Shown: positions 25,703-35,070, numbered from the stretch's first letter. The stretch: DNA of 64,000 nucleotides from Pedobacter psychrodurus (GCF_004331735.1 NZ_SJSO01000005.1:62001-126000); one strand, 5' to 3'. Numbers and translations are program-made. Notes: a model not told the origin generated them from the sequence alone.

Positions 25703-26398
25703 ATGAAAAAAATACTTTTGGTAGAAGATGACCCAAATTTAGGTTTATTGTTACAAGACTATTTGCAGCTAAAAGGCAAGTTTGATGTAGTACTATGCAC
25801 CGATGGTGAGGATGGATTGAGAACGTTTAATAAGCAGAACTTCGATTTATGTATTTTGGATGTGATGATGCCTAAAAAAGATGGTTTTACCTTGGGTAAA
25901 GACATTAGGAAGGTAAACACACAGGTGCCTATTATTTTTGCAACGGCAAAAACCATGTTGGAAGATAAATCTGCTGCCTATGATTTAGGTGGTGATGATT
26001 ATATTACCAAGCCTTTCCGTATAGAGGAGCTTTTACTGCGTATTAATGCGATGTTTAAGCGCGTAGCCAATAAAACAGACAACAACGAAGAGGCTGCCGA
26101 AACGCAGTTTTCTATTGGTCAATATCATTTCGATTATACTACGCAGATTATTACCGATAACGATCACCAACAAAAACTGTCTACTAAAGAAGCCGAGCTG
26201 TTGCGTTTATTGTGTTTGAAAAAAAATACCGTTTTAACCCGTGAAGAAGCACTGTTAAGTATCTGGCATGATGACAATTACTTTAACGGAAGAAGTATGG
26301 ATGTGTTTTTGAGTAAGTTGCGTAAGTATCTTAGGGCCGATCCGGCAGTAGAAATTATTAACGTGCACGGAAAAGGCTATAAACTATTGGTAAGTTAA
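25703..26398 (+). CDS. OmpR/PhoB-family response regulator
   Basis: DNA-binding regulator of 231 residues. Receiver domain 1-120 with the acidic pair in VEDD, phospho-acceptor Asp53 in LCILDVMMPKKDG, Thr/Lys switch residues in FATAKT and ITKPF. A winged-helix domain follows (about 135-229: LSTKEAELLRLLCLKKNTVLTREE, SMDVFLSKLRKYL, VHGKGYKL). I prefer the ATG at 25703 (MKKILLVEDD), where family members begin; an in-frame ATG 21 codons upstream would add an unrelated polar extension. It probably acts with the kinase encoded upstream. A CGTCAT-type palindromic element lies 16 bases after its stop. Confidence 0.93.
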   Translation: MKKILLVEDDPNLGLLLQDYLQLKGKFDVVLCTDGEDGLRTFNKQNFDLCILDVMMPKKDGFTLGKDIRKVNTQVPIIFATAKTMLEDKSAAYDLGGDDYITKPFRIEELLLRINAMFKRVANKTDNNEEAAETQFSIGQYHFDYTTQIITDNDHQQKLSTKEAELLRLLCLKKNTVLTREEALLSIWHDDNYFNGRSMDVFLSKLRKYLRADPAVEIINVHGKGYKLLVS

Positions 26399-26414
26399 AT
26401 CTAATTTAAGCATT

Positions 26415-26487
26415 CGTCATCCTGAACTTGTTTCAGGATCAATGTAACGCATTAAAGGGAAGATGCTGAAATAAATTCAGCATGACG
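26415..26487. repeat. Palindromic intergenic element with CGTCAT...ATGACG ends (CCTGAA type)
   Basis: CGTCATCCTGAA (26415-26426) pairs with TTCAGCATGACG (26476-26487), one mismatch. Inside are two hairpins, CCTGAACTTGTTTCAGG and GCTGAAATAAATTCAGC, so the strand can fold as a cloverleaf-like junction. It lies between the convergent response-regulator and mqnD genes and could also stop transcription from either side. Confidence 0.75.
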
Positions 26488-26507
26488 CATCACAGTATAA
26501 AATATCG

Positions 26508-27356
26508 CTAAATATACAAATTCTCCTGAATAGCGGGAATGATATTCCGTTCCTGGGCAAGTTTAAACAAAGTATCAACCGCTTTACGGCCTTCTTCTCC
26601 AAGGTTTATGCTGTACTTATTTACATATAATTCGATGTGTTTGTACATCACGCTTTCTTCCATGGCCTGGGCATGCTGGCGGATAAAATCGATCCCCGAT
26701 TTTGGATGTGCAAAGGCAAACTCTACCGACTGGCGGATTAAACGGTTCACTTTTAACTGCACCTCTCGATCTAAATTACGGTTGATTACGATGCCACCCA
26801 ATGGGATGGCACAACCGGTTAGTTTTTCCCAATAATCGCCTAAATCAACAATCTTATTCAAACCTTTATCCTGATAGGTAAACCTGTTTTCGTGAATAAT
26901 CAGTCCTAAATCAATCTGCTCGTTAAGTAAAGCCGATTCAATTTCCGAAAAAACAAGTTCCTGCTTATTTTGTAAGTGAGGATAAGCAATGCCTAGCAGG
27001 AAATTTGCCGTGGTGTATTTCCCTGGTATTCCAACCCTCAGTTTAGAGTTTGGCGTTTGAAGTTCAGCGTCATTTTCTCCATTAAAATGGTTCTTACTGA
27101 TCAAAAGTGGACCCACGCCGAATCCGAGGGCACTCCCAGCATCCAGTAAGGCATACTGGTTGGCCACATAGGCAAATGCATGGAAACTTAACTTGGTAAT
27201 GTCTAATTCGCCCCTAAGCGCCTTTTGGTTTAAAGTTTCTACATCATCATAAGAAACCTCAAATTCTAATCCTTCAGTATCAATTTTATGGTGAATTAGC
27301 GCATCGAAAATGAAGGTGTCGTTGGGGCAGGGAGAAAATCCAAGTGTAAGTGTCAT
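26508..27356 (-). CDS. mqnD: 1,4-dihydroxy-6-naphthoate synthase (menaquinone, futalosine pathway)
   Basis: Converts cyclic dehypoxanthine futalosine to 1,4-dihydroxy-6-naphthoate in menaquinone biosynthesis. A periplasmic-binding-protein-like fold used as an enzyme, but with no signal peptide. Family signatures: LTLGFSPCPNDTFIFDALIHHKID at the start, GELDITKLSFHAFAYV, and LGLIIHENRFTYQDKGL in the middle. 282 residues, the usual size. It follows mqnB by 40 bases on the same strand. A TACTGTA-C-TACAGTA palindrome lies in that gap. Confidence 0.92.
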   Translation of the reverse strand: MTLTLGFSPCPNDTFIFDALIHHKIDTEGLEFEVSYDDVETLNQKALRGELDITKLSFHAFAYVANQYALLDAGSALGFGVGPLLISKNHFNGENDAELQTPNSKLRVGIPGKYTTANFLLGIAYPHLQNKQELVFSEIESALLNEQIDLGLIIHENRFTYQDKGLNKIVDLGDYWEKLTGCAIPLGGIVINRNLDREVQLKVNRLIRQSVEFAFAHPKSGIDFIRQHAQAMEESVMYKHIELYVNKYSINLGEEGRKAVDTLFKLAQERNIIPAIQENLYI

Positions 27357-27370
27357 AAATCAAAATTAAC

Positions 27371-27385
27371 TACTGTACTACAGTA
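27371..27385. promoter_or_regulatory. 15-bp palindrome between mqnB and mqnD
   Basis: TACTGTA, one base, TACAGTA: perfect 7-bp arms, placed 14-28 bases before the mqnD start. It may be an operator or a small RNA hairpin; nothing else supports either. Confidence 0.35.
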
Positions 27386-27396
27386 ATTGGTCATAA

Positions 27397-28020
27397 TCAG
27401 TTCATTTCTACAATAAAAGAGATCGCCCAATCGTTTAAATTTTTAATGGCTAAACCAATTTTCCAATTGTCTTTATTTCTCGGCTCTACATAATTAGATA
27501 TACTTCTGATCTGTAAGCAATCTACCTTTAACTGTTTACTGGCATAAAAAACAGCAGCACCTTCCATACTTTCGGTAGTTGGATTTAACCTCTTGATTAG
27601 ATTTTTGATACTTTTTTCGCTTCCCGTTACACAGTTCATGGTTATCCCTTTTGCTACGGGTAGGTTAACTCTTTTGTGTGTTTTCGAGGTATAATGGTTC
27701 TCCCCAAAGCCTAAATCGCTTATGGTTAAAAATTCATCCCCATTTTCGGCGCCTAGTTCAGCAAAAGTATCTTCAGTAATATTTAATACTGTACCTAAGG
27801 CTATGTTCCGATCGAAGCTTCCGGCGATACCGAAATTTACCACAAGGCTATATTTAGATGAAAAATGTTTGCCCAGGGCAAAGGCTGTTGCCACCATCCC
27901 AACTCCGGTAATCAGCAAATCGAAATTTTTACTTTCCACAAAATCTCCGTCAGGCAGGTTAAAATGCTGGTAAAAGAAGGTGAGCTCAGCTTTTGTAGCA
28001 GCAACAACTAAAGTTTTCAT
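27397..28020 (-). CDS. mqnB: Futalosine hydrolase
   Basis: Nucleoside-phosphorylase-fold hydrolase that removes hypoxanthine from futalosine, an early step of the alternative menaquinone route. Signatures: MKTLVVAATKAEL start, LLITGVGMVATAFALG, NFGIAGSFDRNIALG, the substrate-gripping TESMEGAAVFYA (Glu contacts the ribose), and IRSISNYVEPRNKDNW. 207 residues, as expected. The neighbouring mqnD confirms futalosine hydrolase over MTA/SAH nucleosidase. It is divergent from queD across 112 bases. Confidence 0.9.
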   Translation of the reverse strand: MKTLVVAATKAELTFFYQHFNLPDGDFVESKNFDLLITGVGMVATAFALGKHFSSKYSLVVNFGIAGSFDRNIALGTVLNITEDTFAELGAENGDEFLTISDLGFGENHYTSKTHKRVNLPVAKGITMNCVTGSEKSIKNLIKRLNPTTESMEGAAVFYASKQLKVDCLQIRSISNYVEPRNKDNWKIGLAIKNLNDWAISFIVEMN

Positions 28021-28107
28021 AAGGTAAAGTTAGTAGATTGTTTTCATTAAAGTTTTAGGTTTTATGTAAGCTTTGGTCTTTAGTCTTTAAGCTTGAACCT
28101 TTATCTG

Positions 28108-28115
28108 TATATTTG
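28108..28115 (+). promoter_or_regulatory. -7 box of the queD-folE operon
   Basis: TATATTTG is a full match to TAnnTTTG, 17 bases before the queD ATG, predicting a very short leader. The -33 element is unclear. Confidence 0.45.
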
Positions 28116-28132
28116 CATTTTATTTTATAGTA

Positions 28133-28543
28133 ATGATTTACATAACGAGAAAAGCATCATTTAATGCGGCGCACAAATTGGCCCGTACCGATTGGGATGA
28201 TGATAAAAACAATGAAGTTTATGGTAAATGTGCCAACCCCAATTGGCATGGCCATAACTATTGGTTATATGTTACAGTTAAAGGCGAAGTTAATCCGGAA
28301 ACGGGTTTTCTTGTTGATTTAAAATGGCTGAAAGACGTAATGAATGACTATGTGGTAGATAAGGTTGATCATAAAAATTTAAATCTTGATGTAGATTTTA
28401 TGAAAGGCAAGTTGGCTTCAACTGAAAATCTGGCCATAGAAATCTGGAAACAATTATGGGCACCGATTGCAGAGAGCGGTGCTGTTTTGCATTGCGTAAA
28501 AATATACGAAACCGAAAATAATTTTGTTGAATACTTTGGTTAA
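28133..28543 (+). CDS. queD: 6-pyruvoyl-tetrahydropterin synthase family / 6-carboxytetrahydropterin synthase
   Basis: T-fold enzyme that converts 7,8-dihydroneopterin triphosphate into 6-carboxy- or 6-pyruvoyl-tetrahydropterin. Zinc ligands are His14 in FNAAHKL and His39/His41 in NWHGHNY, and catalytic Cys33 is in YGKCANPNWHG. 136 residues. The downstream folE, 12 bases away, supplies its substrate, supporting a pterin or queuosine-precursor operon. queC/queE are not in the window, so QueD versus PTPS is not decided; the motif set fits either. Start is ATG 28133 with a -7 box just upstream. Confidence 0.85.
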   Translation: MIYITRKASFNAAHKLARTDWDDDKNNEVYGKCANPNWHGHNYWLYVTVKGEVNPETGFLVDLKWLKDVMNDYVVDKVDHKNLNLDVDFMKGKLASTENLAIEIWKQLWAPIAESGAVLHCVKIYETENNFVEYFG

Positions 28544-28555
28544 AAACCTGAATTA

Positions 28556-29191
28556 ATGAGCAATAAAGACGTATTGAAAGGCGAATCGAGAGACGGTTAT
28601 GTAAAAATAGACCGTTACAACGAAGATAAAATTGAAGCTGTAGCTACACATTATAAAGATATTCTTGGCCAGTTGGGCGAAAATCCAGAACGCGAGGGTT
28701 TACTAAAAACACCTGAGCGCGTGGCTAAGGCGCTGCAATATTTAACACATGGTTACGATTTAAAACCTGATGAAATTTTGAAGGGTGCAATGTTTGAAGA
28801 GGATTATAGCCAAATGGTTGTGGTTAAGGATATTGAAGTGTATTCGATGTGCGAACACCATATGTTGCCCTTCTTCGGTAAAGCACATATCGCTTATATT
28901 CCTAACGGGCATATTGTTGGTTTAAGTAAAATTCCGCGTGTAGTTGATGCTTTTGCCCGTCGTTTGCAGGTACAGGAACGTTTAACGAACGAAATTAGAG
29001 ATTGTATTCAAAATACCCTTAACCCAATGGGCGTTGCGGTGGTGATGGAATGCAGGCACTTATGCATGTCTATGCGTGGTGTGCAAAAGCAAAATTCGGT
29101 AACAACAACATCAGCCTTTACAGGAACTTTTTTAAGTAACGATAAAACAAGAGCCGAGTTTTTAAGGTTAATTACCGCAAGTTTAGATTAA
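28556..29191 (+). CDS. folE: GTP cyclohydrolase I
   Basis: Zinc enzyme that turns GTP into 7,8-dihydroneopterin triphosphate, the first step for folate, tetrahydropterins and queuosine. The signatures are [21 protein letters not shown] (Zn ligands Cys and His), [23 protein letters not shown], and [15 protein letters not shown] (third Zn ligand Cys). 211 residues, normal for the type IA homodecamer. It is the second gene of the queD-folE unit, spaced by 12 bases. The T-fold is shared with QueD. Confidence 0.97.
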   Translation: MSNKDVLKGESRDGYVKIDRYNEDKIEAVATHYKDILGQLGENPEREGLLKTPERVAKALQYLTHGYDLKPDEILKGAMFEEDYSQMVVVKDIEVYSMCEHHMLPFFGKAHIAYIPNGHIVGLSKIPRVVDAFARRLQVQERLTNEIRDCIQNTLNPMGVAVVMECRHLCMSMRGVQKQNSVTTTSAFTGTFLSNDKTRAEFLRLITASLD

Positions 29192-29193
29192 CC

Positions 29194-29215
29194 CCCATCC
29201 CCCTAGAGGGGGTAT
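29194..29215. repeat. GC-rich hairpin between folE and fabD
   Basis: CCCCCT-AG-AGGGGG (29199-29212) is a perfect 6-bp hairpin directly after the folE stop; a weaker similar motif (TTCCCTTTTAGGGGAT) follows about 45 bases later, just before fabD. Paired CCCCTA/TAGGGG words of this sort look like a small repeat family; no T-run, so not a classic terminator. Confidence 0.45.
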
Positions 29216-29274
29216 GGATTTAACAATAATAATTTAACTAAATATTTAATTTCCCTTTTAGGGGATTAAGAGAT

Positions 29275-30156
29275 ATGAAAGCATATATTTTTCCCGGACA
29301 GGGAGCGCAGTTTGTAGGTATGGGTAAAGATCTTTATGAGAACCCCAAAGCTGCAGCATTATTTGAACAAGCCAATGAGATTATCGGTTTCCGTATTAGC
29401 GATATTATGTTCAGCGGAACAGATGAAGATCTTAAACAAACTAATGTAACCCAACCAGCAATCTTTTTGCATTCGGTTATTTTAGCAAAAGTATTGGGCG
29501 ATGATTTTAAACCAGATATGGTTGCAGGCCATTCGTTAGGCGAATTTTCGGCTTTAGTGGCTGCAAATGCATTAAGCTTTGAAGATGGATTAAAACTGGT
29601 TATTGCCCGTGCAAATGCGATGCAAAAAGCTTGTGAAGCGCAACCATCAACAATGGCAGCTATTTTAGGTTTAGCTGATGATGTGGTGGAGAAAATCTGT
29701 GCAGAAATTGATGCTGTAGTAGTTCCTGCAAATTATAACTGCCCAGGGCAGTTGGTAATTTCGGGCAGCATAGAAGGAATTGATCTCGCTTGTGCTAAAT
29801 TAACAGAAGCAGGAGCTAAAAGAGCTTTAAAATTAAATGTAGGTGGTGCATTCCACTCTCCATTAATGGAGCCAGCAAAAATTGAATTACAGGCTGCTAT
29901 AGAAGCTACGCCTATTGTTGCACCAATTTGCCCGGTTTATCAAAATGTTGATGCAAAGCCATATACCGATCCAGCTGAAATTAAAGACAATTTAATTAAA
30001 CAATTAACTGGTGCTGTACGTTGGACACAAACAGTAGGGAACATGCTTGCCGATGGGGCAACTGAATTTGTAGAGGTTGGCCCAGGTAATGTGTTACAGG
30101 GATTGGTTAAAAAGGTAAGCCGCGAGGTACAAACAAGTAGTGCTGCCATAGCTTAA
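29275..30156 (+). CDS. fabD: Malonyl-CoA:ACP transacylase
   Basis: Transfers malonyl from CoA to acyl-carrier protein for fatty-acid chain extension. Signatures: FPGQGAQFVGMGKDLYE at the start, the nucleophile Ser87 in VAGHSLGEFSAL, the conserved Arg region VIARANAMQKA, the catalytic His in GGAFHSPLM, and GPGNVLQGLVKK near the end. 293 residues, standard. It stands apart from other fab genes, followed by its own strong terminator. Alternative readings as a polyketide acyltransferase are unlikely given length and context. Confidence 0.97.
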   Translation: MKAYIFPGQGAQFVGMGKDLYENPKAAALFEQANEIIGFRISDIMFSGTDEDLKQTNVTQPAIFLHSVILAKVLGDDFKPDMVAGHSLGEFSALVAANALSFEDGLKLVIARANAMQKACEAQPSTMAAILGLADDVVEKICAEIDAVVVPANYNCPGQLVISGSIEGIDLACAKLTEAGAKRALKLNVGGAFHSPLMEPAKIELQAAIEATPIVAPICPVYQNVDAKPYTDPAEIKDNLIKQLTGAVRWTQTVGNMLADGATEFVEVGPGNVLQGLVKKVSREVQTSSAAIA

Positions 30157-30181
30157 TTTTATTCAAAATAGAATATTTTGC

Positions 30182-30219
30182 CAACGCCATAAACTCAACT
30201 GTTTATGGCGTTGTTTTTT
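30182..30219 (+). terminator. Terminator of fabD
   Basis: A 12-13 bp stem, CAACGCCATAAAC / GTTTATGGCGTTG, with a six-base loop, followed by a T-rich run, 26 bases after the stop. Confidence 0.9.
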
Positions 30220-30246
30220 ATCAATATTTAATATCTTTATCCGTAG

Positions 30247-33200
30247 ATGAAAATGAGCTTTGGTGTAAAAATAAGATTTCTATTGCTTGTTTTGGGCTGT
30301 TGCCTCATTGCAACTTCTATTTCGTTAAGTCGGTTTACAACCAAAAGTGAGCTCCTTGAGCACGACGCGCAAGAGATTCAACAGAACCTTTTGATCAAAG
30401 AAAAAGCGGTAAAAAGCTTTTTGGCTGATAAAAATCAGGTTATCAAGGCAAAACAGTTTCATCTCAGCCCACAAAATGCAATAGATTTTATCAATACCTA
30501 CCGCAAAAACAATGGCATAAACCTGTTAACCTATCAAAATAACCAACTTAAGTTTTGGAGCACCTATAAAGTCGCAGAAATAGATCCAACTACAATAAAA
30601 GAGGGTAGTTCTGTCTTGTTTTTTTATAATGGCTGGTACGAGGTGATTAAAAGTACTCAGGGCAATTTTAGCTTTATTTTCTTGATTACCATTCAATCTC
30701 AATATCCTTTTAAAGAAACAAAGTATTTTAAAAATGATATCGATCCAATTTTATCAAATACCAAAATATTAACGTTCGCATCTTTTACAGATAAGGATGT
30801 ATATGTAATTAAAAATTTGGATAATAAGTTTTTATTCGGACTTAAGGTTAAACCAGGGTATGCAGAAACCCATTATTCAGGCACACAATTATGGTTGTTT
30901 GTTGCCGGTATGTTATGCATCTGTATGTTTTTTAATTCTTTAAGTTCGTTCATTGCCAGGCGTGGACATATTGCCTGGGGTACTTTTTTGTTATTGTTTT
31001 TCTTCTTAGCCTTTCGGTTAACAGATTTGTATTATGGTTGGTTTAACCACAGGTTTACTTTAGATCTATTTGATCCGAAGATATATGCTGATAATTTCCT
31101 GATGCCTTCGCTAGGCGATTTTCTCTTGAATGTAATTGTATTAACCTGGTCACTCTTGTTTATGTACAACCACAAGGAACAATATAAGTTTCCGGAATGG
31201 ATTAAGCGGAGCAAAATAATTGGAATTGTTATTCAGGCTGGATTAATGGTATTGATTGGCCGGATAGTTTGGGATACTGATGATATTTTCTTCGGATTGA
31301 TTTTTAACTCAAAAATTAATTTCGATATCATTAATATCCTTAAACTCAGTGGAACCAGCTGGGTGGGTATTGTAATTTTGTGTCTGGCCTGGTTTCAGAT
31401 TTACCTGATAACTGCTGTTTCGGCAACGGTAAGTAGCCAATTAAATGTAACCAATAAGGAGCGGGTCATTGTTTTTTTTATTGGCTTTGCAGGTGTTTTT
31501 ATCTACAAGCTAGTGGTAGATTTTAATGCGTTTTTTATTGTTTTTGCCCTTGTGTTATTTATCGTGGCGCGGGCCGTTTATTTAAAAGAAAAGAACTTTT
31601 CAATCGGCATGTTTGCCATCGTATTTTTCTGCCTGGCTTTTAATACTTCTATTAAATACACCAAGTATAAAGATATTAAAGAAAGAAGTTTGCGCGAGCC
31701 TTTGGCCAGAAAAGTGCAATCATCAGAAGATCCGAATGCTATTATTGCTTTAGGTACTTTGGGCAATGAAATTGTTAAAGATAATTTTCTGACAAGCTAT
31801 TTTAGTCAAAACAGAAAAGGCACTTACGCGGTACTCAAAAATCATATTAAAGATTATTTAGATGGCTATTTAAACCGGTATGATTATCAGATCTATCCAT
31901 ATGATAGATTGGGTGCTGCGATAGAGAATTCTGAGACACCACCGATCGATAAATATAAAAACCTGGTCGAGGCTGGGTCTGTTAAAATTGATGGATCTAA
32001 CTTTTTTTATCAGGTTAACAATACATTTGGTTACCAGGATTACTTTGGGATTATTTCGATTGTAGATAATGGTGGTTTATTAGGTACACTCGTTATAGAA
32101 CTCCGGTCGAAGCCATATAATTACAACAATCGGCTACCCGATCTTTTAGGAGATCAGAAATTGATCAAAGACGAAGATTTTAAAGGTTATTCTATTGCCT
32201 TGTACAGCAATAATAAGTTGCTTAATCAATCTGGAAATTATACATATCCTTTAGATGGAAGCATATTTAAGGGTAAAAAAGATGATTTTATAACCAGTAA
32301 TGATGATAAACTTCATTACAGCCATTTAATTTATAAGCCTACCAACAGCAAAATGGTTGTTATCAGCAAAGAGAAGGTAGATTATGTAGAACGTTTGGCA
32401 GCGCTATCGTTTTTCTTCTTGATATTTATCATCTTCTCCTTGTTACTTTATGGTTTAATATGGTTAATCAAAAACCTTGATGATGATAAGGTAGGTTGGT
32501 TTAGTATCAACAGGTCATTAATGATCAACGCCAATAAGATTTTGTACAAAACCAGGATCCAGGTTTCTATTGTATTGGCCGTTGTGGCAACGCTGGTTAT
32601 TGTAGGTTGGGGAACTTACTATTATATGAATAATGAGTACCGTGGACAGCAGGATGCTATATTAAAGGATAAAATAAGGAAGGTTCAACAAAACTTTGAG
32701 AAGCAGATTTTTAGTAATGGTATTATTGCAAACGACGAGAGCACTGCCGCAGATTTTAACAATTTTGCCGATATCAACAATGCTGATTTAAATTTATATG
32801 ACCTGAGTGGCAACCTGATCATGACTACCTATCCCAAGCTTTATAATTACAAAATTATCGGTAAAAAGATGGGGCCATCTGCCTTTGCTTCTTTAGGAGG
32901 CTTGCATCGGTCGGAATTTATCAACCCAGATGAAAAAATTGGCAATTTAACCTACGCAGCCGCATATGCACCCATCAGAAATGCCCAAAATAAAACAATT
33001 GCTTATATTGGTTTACCAAATTATTCAAACGAAGAAGAGTACAGCGATAAACTGGCGCTTTTTGTAAGTAACCTGATTAATCTTTATGCGCTGGTATTTG
33101 TGGCTATTGGAGTATTGGCTGTGTTTTTGGCCAATCAGATTACCAATCCCTTAACTTTCATTCAGGAAAGTATTAGTAAAACGAAAATCGGGCAAAAAAA

Positions 33201-33978
33201 CGAGCCTATTGTATGGCGTAGACATGATGAGATCGGCTCTTTAATTAAGGAATATAACCATATGATTGCGGCCTTGGAAGATAGTGCGATTAAGCTGGCC
33301 AGATCGGAACGTGAGAGCGCCTGGAGAGAAATGGCCAAACAGGTTGCCCATGAAATCAAGAATCCGCTAACGCCTTTAAAATTAGGTGTTCAGTTGTTAG
33401 AGAAATCGTGGAAAGAGAAAGATCCTAATTTCGAACTTAAGTTTAATAAGTTTAGCAAATCGTTTATAGAACAGATCGATAGTCTTTCGAAAATTGCTTC
33501 TGAGTTTTCTAATTTTGCCAAAATGCCCGATACCAATCTGGAGCGCCTTTCTTTACTTCCAATTATTGAGCAGGCAAGAGAGGTATTTAAAAGTACCGAA
33601 AACGTAACCATTGATGTGCTAAACAAGAGCGATAAGGACATCGAAATCATGGCCGATCATGATCAGCTTTTAAGAACGTTTAACAATCTGCTTAAAAACG
33701 CGATAGAAGCTATAGATGAGGAAACTTTATGCTGCATTACCATTATTGTATATGTAGATGTGAAAAATGCATACATAGAAATAAAAGATAATGGAAAAGG
33801 TATACCGCCAGTGCTGCACGATAAAATATTTGTACCGAACTTCACTACTAAAACATCTGGTACAGGCTTAGGCTTAGCTTTTGTTAAGCAGGCTGTAGAA
33901 AATGCCGGCGGTTCAGTTAAGTTTACCTCCATAAACGGTTTAGGAACAACGTTCTATTTGAACTTTCCTTTAGCTTAA
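30247..33978 (+). CDS. Large NtrY-like orphan sensor histidine kinase, multi-spanning
   Basis: A 1243-residue membrane kinase. TM1 at about residues 6-26, an extracytoplasmic region to about 210, then a bundle of about seven to eight helices (about 215-470), a second extracytoplasmic region (about 475-715), further helices near 720-745 and 775-800, a third sensor region, and a final helix (about 938-960) leading into HAMP (NQITNPLTFIQESISKT). The HisKA box is AKQVAHEIKNPLTPLKLGVQLL with His1035, the HEIKNPLTP form of NtrY-type kinases. HATPase_c follows: LLKNAIEA, DNGKGIPP, TKTSGTGLGLAFVKQA. No response regulator is adjacent. Length is about twice that of a normal kinase. The stimulus is unknown. 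Confidence 0.9.
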   Translation: MKMSFGVKIRFLLLVLGCCLIATSISLSRFTTKSELLEHDAQEIQQNLLIKEKAVKSFLADKNQVIKAKQFHLSPQNAIDFINTYRKNNGINLLTYQNNQLKFWSTYKVAEIDPTTIKEGSSVLFFYNGWYEVIKSTQGNFSFIFLITIQSQYPFKETKYFKNDIDPILSNTKILTFASFTDKDVYVIKNLDNKFLFGLKVKPGYAETHYSGTQLWLFVAGMLCICMFFNSLSSFIARRGHIAWGTFLLLFFFLAFRLTDLYYGWFNHRFTLDLFDPKIYADNFLMPSLGDFLLNVIVLTWSLLFMYNHKEQYKFPEWIKRSKIIGIVIQAGLMVLIGRIVWDTDDIFFGLIFNSKINFDIINILKLSGTSWVGIVILCLAWFQIYLITAVSATVSSQLNVTNKERVIVFFIGFAGVFIYKLVVDFNAFFIVFALVLFIVARAVYLKEKNFSIGMFAIVFFCLAFNTSIKYTKYKDIKERSLREPLARKVQSSEDPNAIIALGTLGNEIVKDNFLTSYFSQNRKGTYAVLKNHIKDYLDGYLNRYDYQIYPYDRLGAAIENSETPPIDKYKNLVEAGSVKIDGSNFFYQVNNTFGYQDYFGIISIVDNGGLLGTLVIELRSKPYNYNNRLPDLLGDQKLIKDEDFKGYSIALYSNNKLLNQSGNYTYPLDGSIFKGKKDDFITSNDDKLHYSHLIYKPTNSKMVVISKEKVDYVERLAALSFFFLIFIIFSLLLYGLIWLIKNLDDDKVGWFSINRSLMINANKILYKTRIQVSIVLAVVATLVIVGWGTYYYMNNEYRGQQDAILKDKIRKVQQNFEKQIFSNGIIANDESTAADFNNFADINNADLNLYDLSGNLIMTTYPKLYNYKIIGKKMGPSAFASLGGLHRSEFINPDEKIGNLTYAAAYAPIRNAQNKTIAYIGLPNYSNEEEYSDKLALFVSNLINLYALVFVAIGVLAVFLANQITNPLTFIQESISKTKIGQKNEPIVWRRHDEIGSLIKEYNHMIAALEDSAIKLARSERESAWREMAKQVAHEIKNPLTPLKLGVQLLEKSWKEKDPNFELKFNKFSKSFIEQIDSLSKIASEFSNFAKMPDTNLERLSLLPIIEQAREVFKSTENVTIDVLNKSDKDIEIMADHDQLLRTFNNLLKNAIEAIDEETLCCITIIVYVDVKNAYIEIKDNGKGIPPVLHDKIFVPNFTTKTSGTGLGLAFVKQAVENAGGSVKFTSINGLGTTFYLNFPLA

Positions 33979-34023
33979 ATTAAAAAATAACAGGTATGGA
34001 TTTGGTTAATCGGATGGTGGGTT

Positions 34024-34926
34024 TTATCTCAACTCCACTTGAGCTTTACCCATGGTATTACCATCGGCGTATAAAATTACGGTATATATACCCTTTATAA
34101 ATGGTTTAGGGTTTGCCCAATCGATAACATAGGTACTGTCATCGTTATTGTAGTTAATAAAAATAGAATGGCTGAACTGCATATCCTGCCCATCAGCCTC
34201 AAAATGGTTTCCCTCGTCTGCAAGCAGATTCCCCGCCGGATCGAATACCCGAAGATAAATGTTATGATGTCCCTTTTCTGCTAATTGGTTAGGCACAACA
34301 TTAAAGCGCACACTTAACTTCTCTGCAGTAGATGATTTGGTTACTTCTACTTTTTTACCGCTTGATTTTGTCCTGAAAGCAATAATTTCGGCCGATTGAA
34401 GCTTTAATGCCGCGGCAGTTTTAACTTTCGCATTTAGATTAGAGTTTTCGTTTTCTAAGTTCGATGCCTTATTACTGATGTTTCTTAGGGTATTCTGTAG
34501 GCTATCGCGACTGTTTTTTAGAAAAATATTGTCTTTCTGCAGCTGAATAATCTGATCATTGTAGTTTTTTACAAATGTTTTCAGCTCATTAATTTGTGTA
34601 TTGGCTTTGTCGAGTTCGCCCTGAGTAATCTGGTTTTTTTCTAAAGCTGCTTTAAGTTCTTCGATTTTTACCCGGGCAAGCTTCTGTTCTTCAACAAGCT
34701 TCTCGTTTAAATCCAGGTTTAATGCATTAACCTTATCCAGCTCAACCTCAATCTTTTCTACCTCAAGCCGTAGTTTATCCTTCTCTGTACTAACTGTAAC
34801 AAATCTTTCACTTTGCTTTCGATCTTTAAAAAACAAGTAAGCATTTGTGCCAATTAAAGCTGCAATAACGATGACCAGGAAGTAAATTTTGTTTCTATCA
34901 CCCTTATTAATCTTTTGTGGTTCCAT
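34024..34926 (-). CDS. Single-span membrane protein with long coiled coil
   Basis: Not assigned to a known function. 300 residues: a short cytoplasmic start (MEPQKINKGDRNK), one membrane helix (about 14-32, IYFLVIVIAALIGTNAYLFF), a long heptad-patterned coiled coil (about 40-165, with LEVEKIEVELDKVNALNLDL), then a C-terminal beta-rich domain (about 175-300) with strands such as KLSVRFNVVP, NIYLRVFDPAGNLLAD, YVIDWANPKPF and GIYTVILYADG. The protein should be anchored in the inner membrane with the coiled coil reaching into the periplasm. The orientation is convergent with the large kinase, and it is divergent from the GHL10 glycosidase gene. Similar proteins seem widespread in Bacteroidota. 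Confidence 0.75.
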   Translation of the reverse strand: MEPQKINKGDRNKIYFLVIVIAALIGTNAYLFFKDRKQSERFVTVSTEKDKLRLEVEKIEVELDKVNALNLDLNEKLVEEQKLARVKIEELKAALEKNQITQGELDKANTQINELKTFVKNYNDQIIQLQKDNIFLKNSRDSLQNTLRNISNKASNLENENSNLNAKVKTAAALKLQSAEIIAFRTKSSGKKVEVTKSSTAEKLSVRFNVVPNQLAEKGHHNIYLRVFDPAGNLLADEGNHFEADGQDMQFSHSIFINYNNDDSTYVIDWANPKPFIKGIYTVILYADGNTMGKAQVELR

Positions 34927-35070
34927 TTTTAATAACGCTGTATCTTCTGTAAATTAATATACTTTTGTTCTCCATAGGTAAATGGGTGTACACAATTAAT
35001 TTTAGCAGGGCACAAATTAAAATTTTTAATAAACTTATAAGAGTTTTTAAAAAAAATCGTTTACTTGCTA

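Noticed and set aside
28021..28132. preQ1 or other riboswitch before queD
   Set aside because: The 112-base gap gives only a short leader after the -7 box, too little for an aptamer and expression platform.
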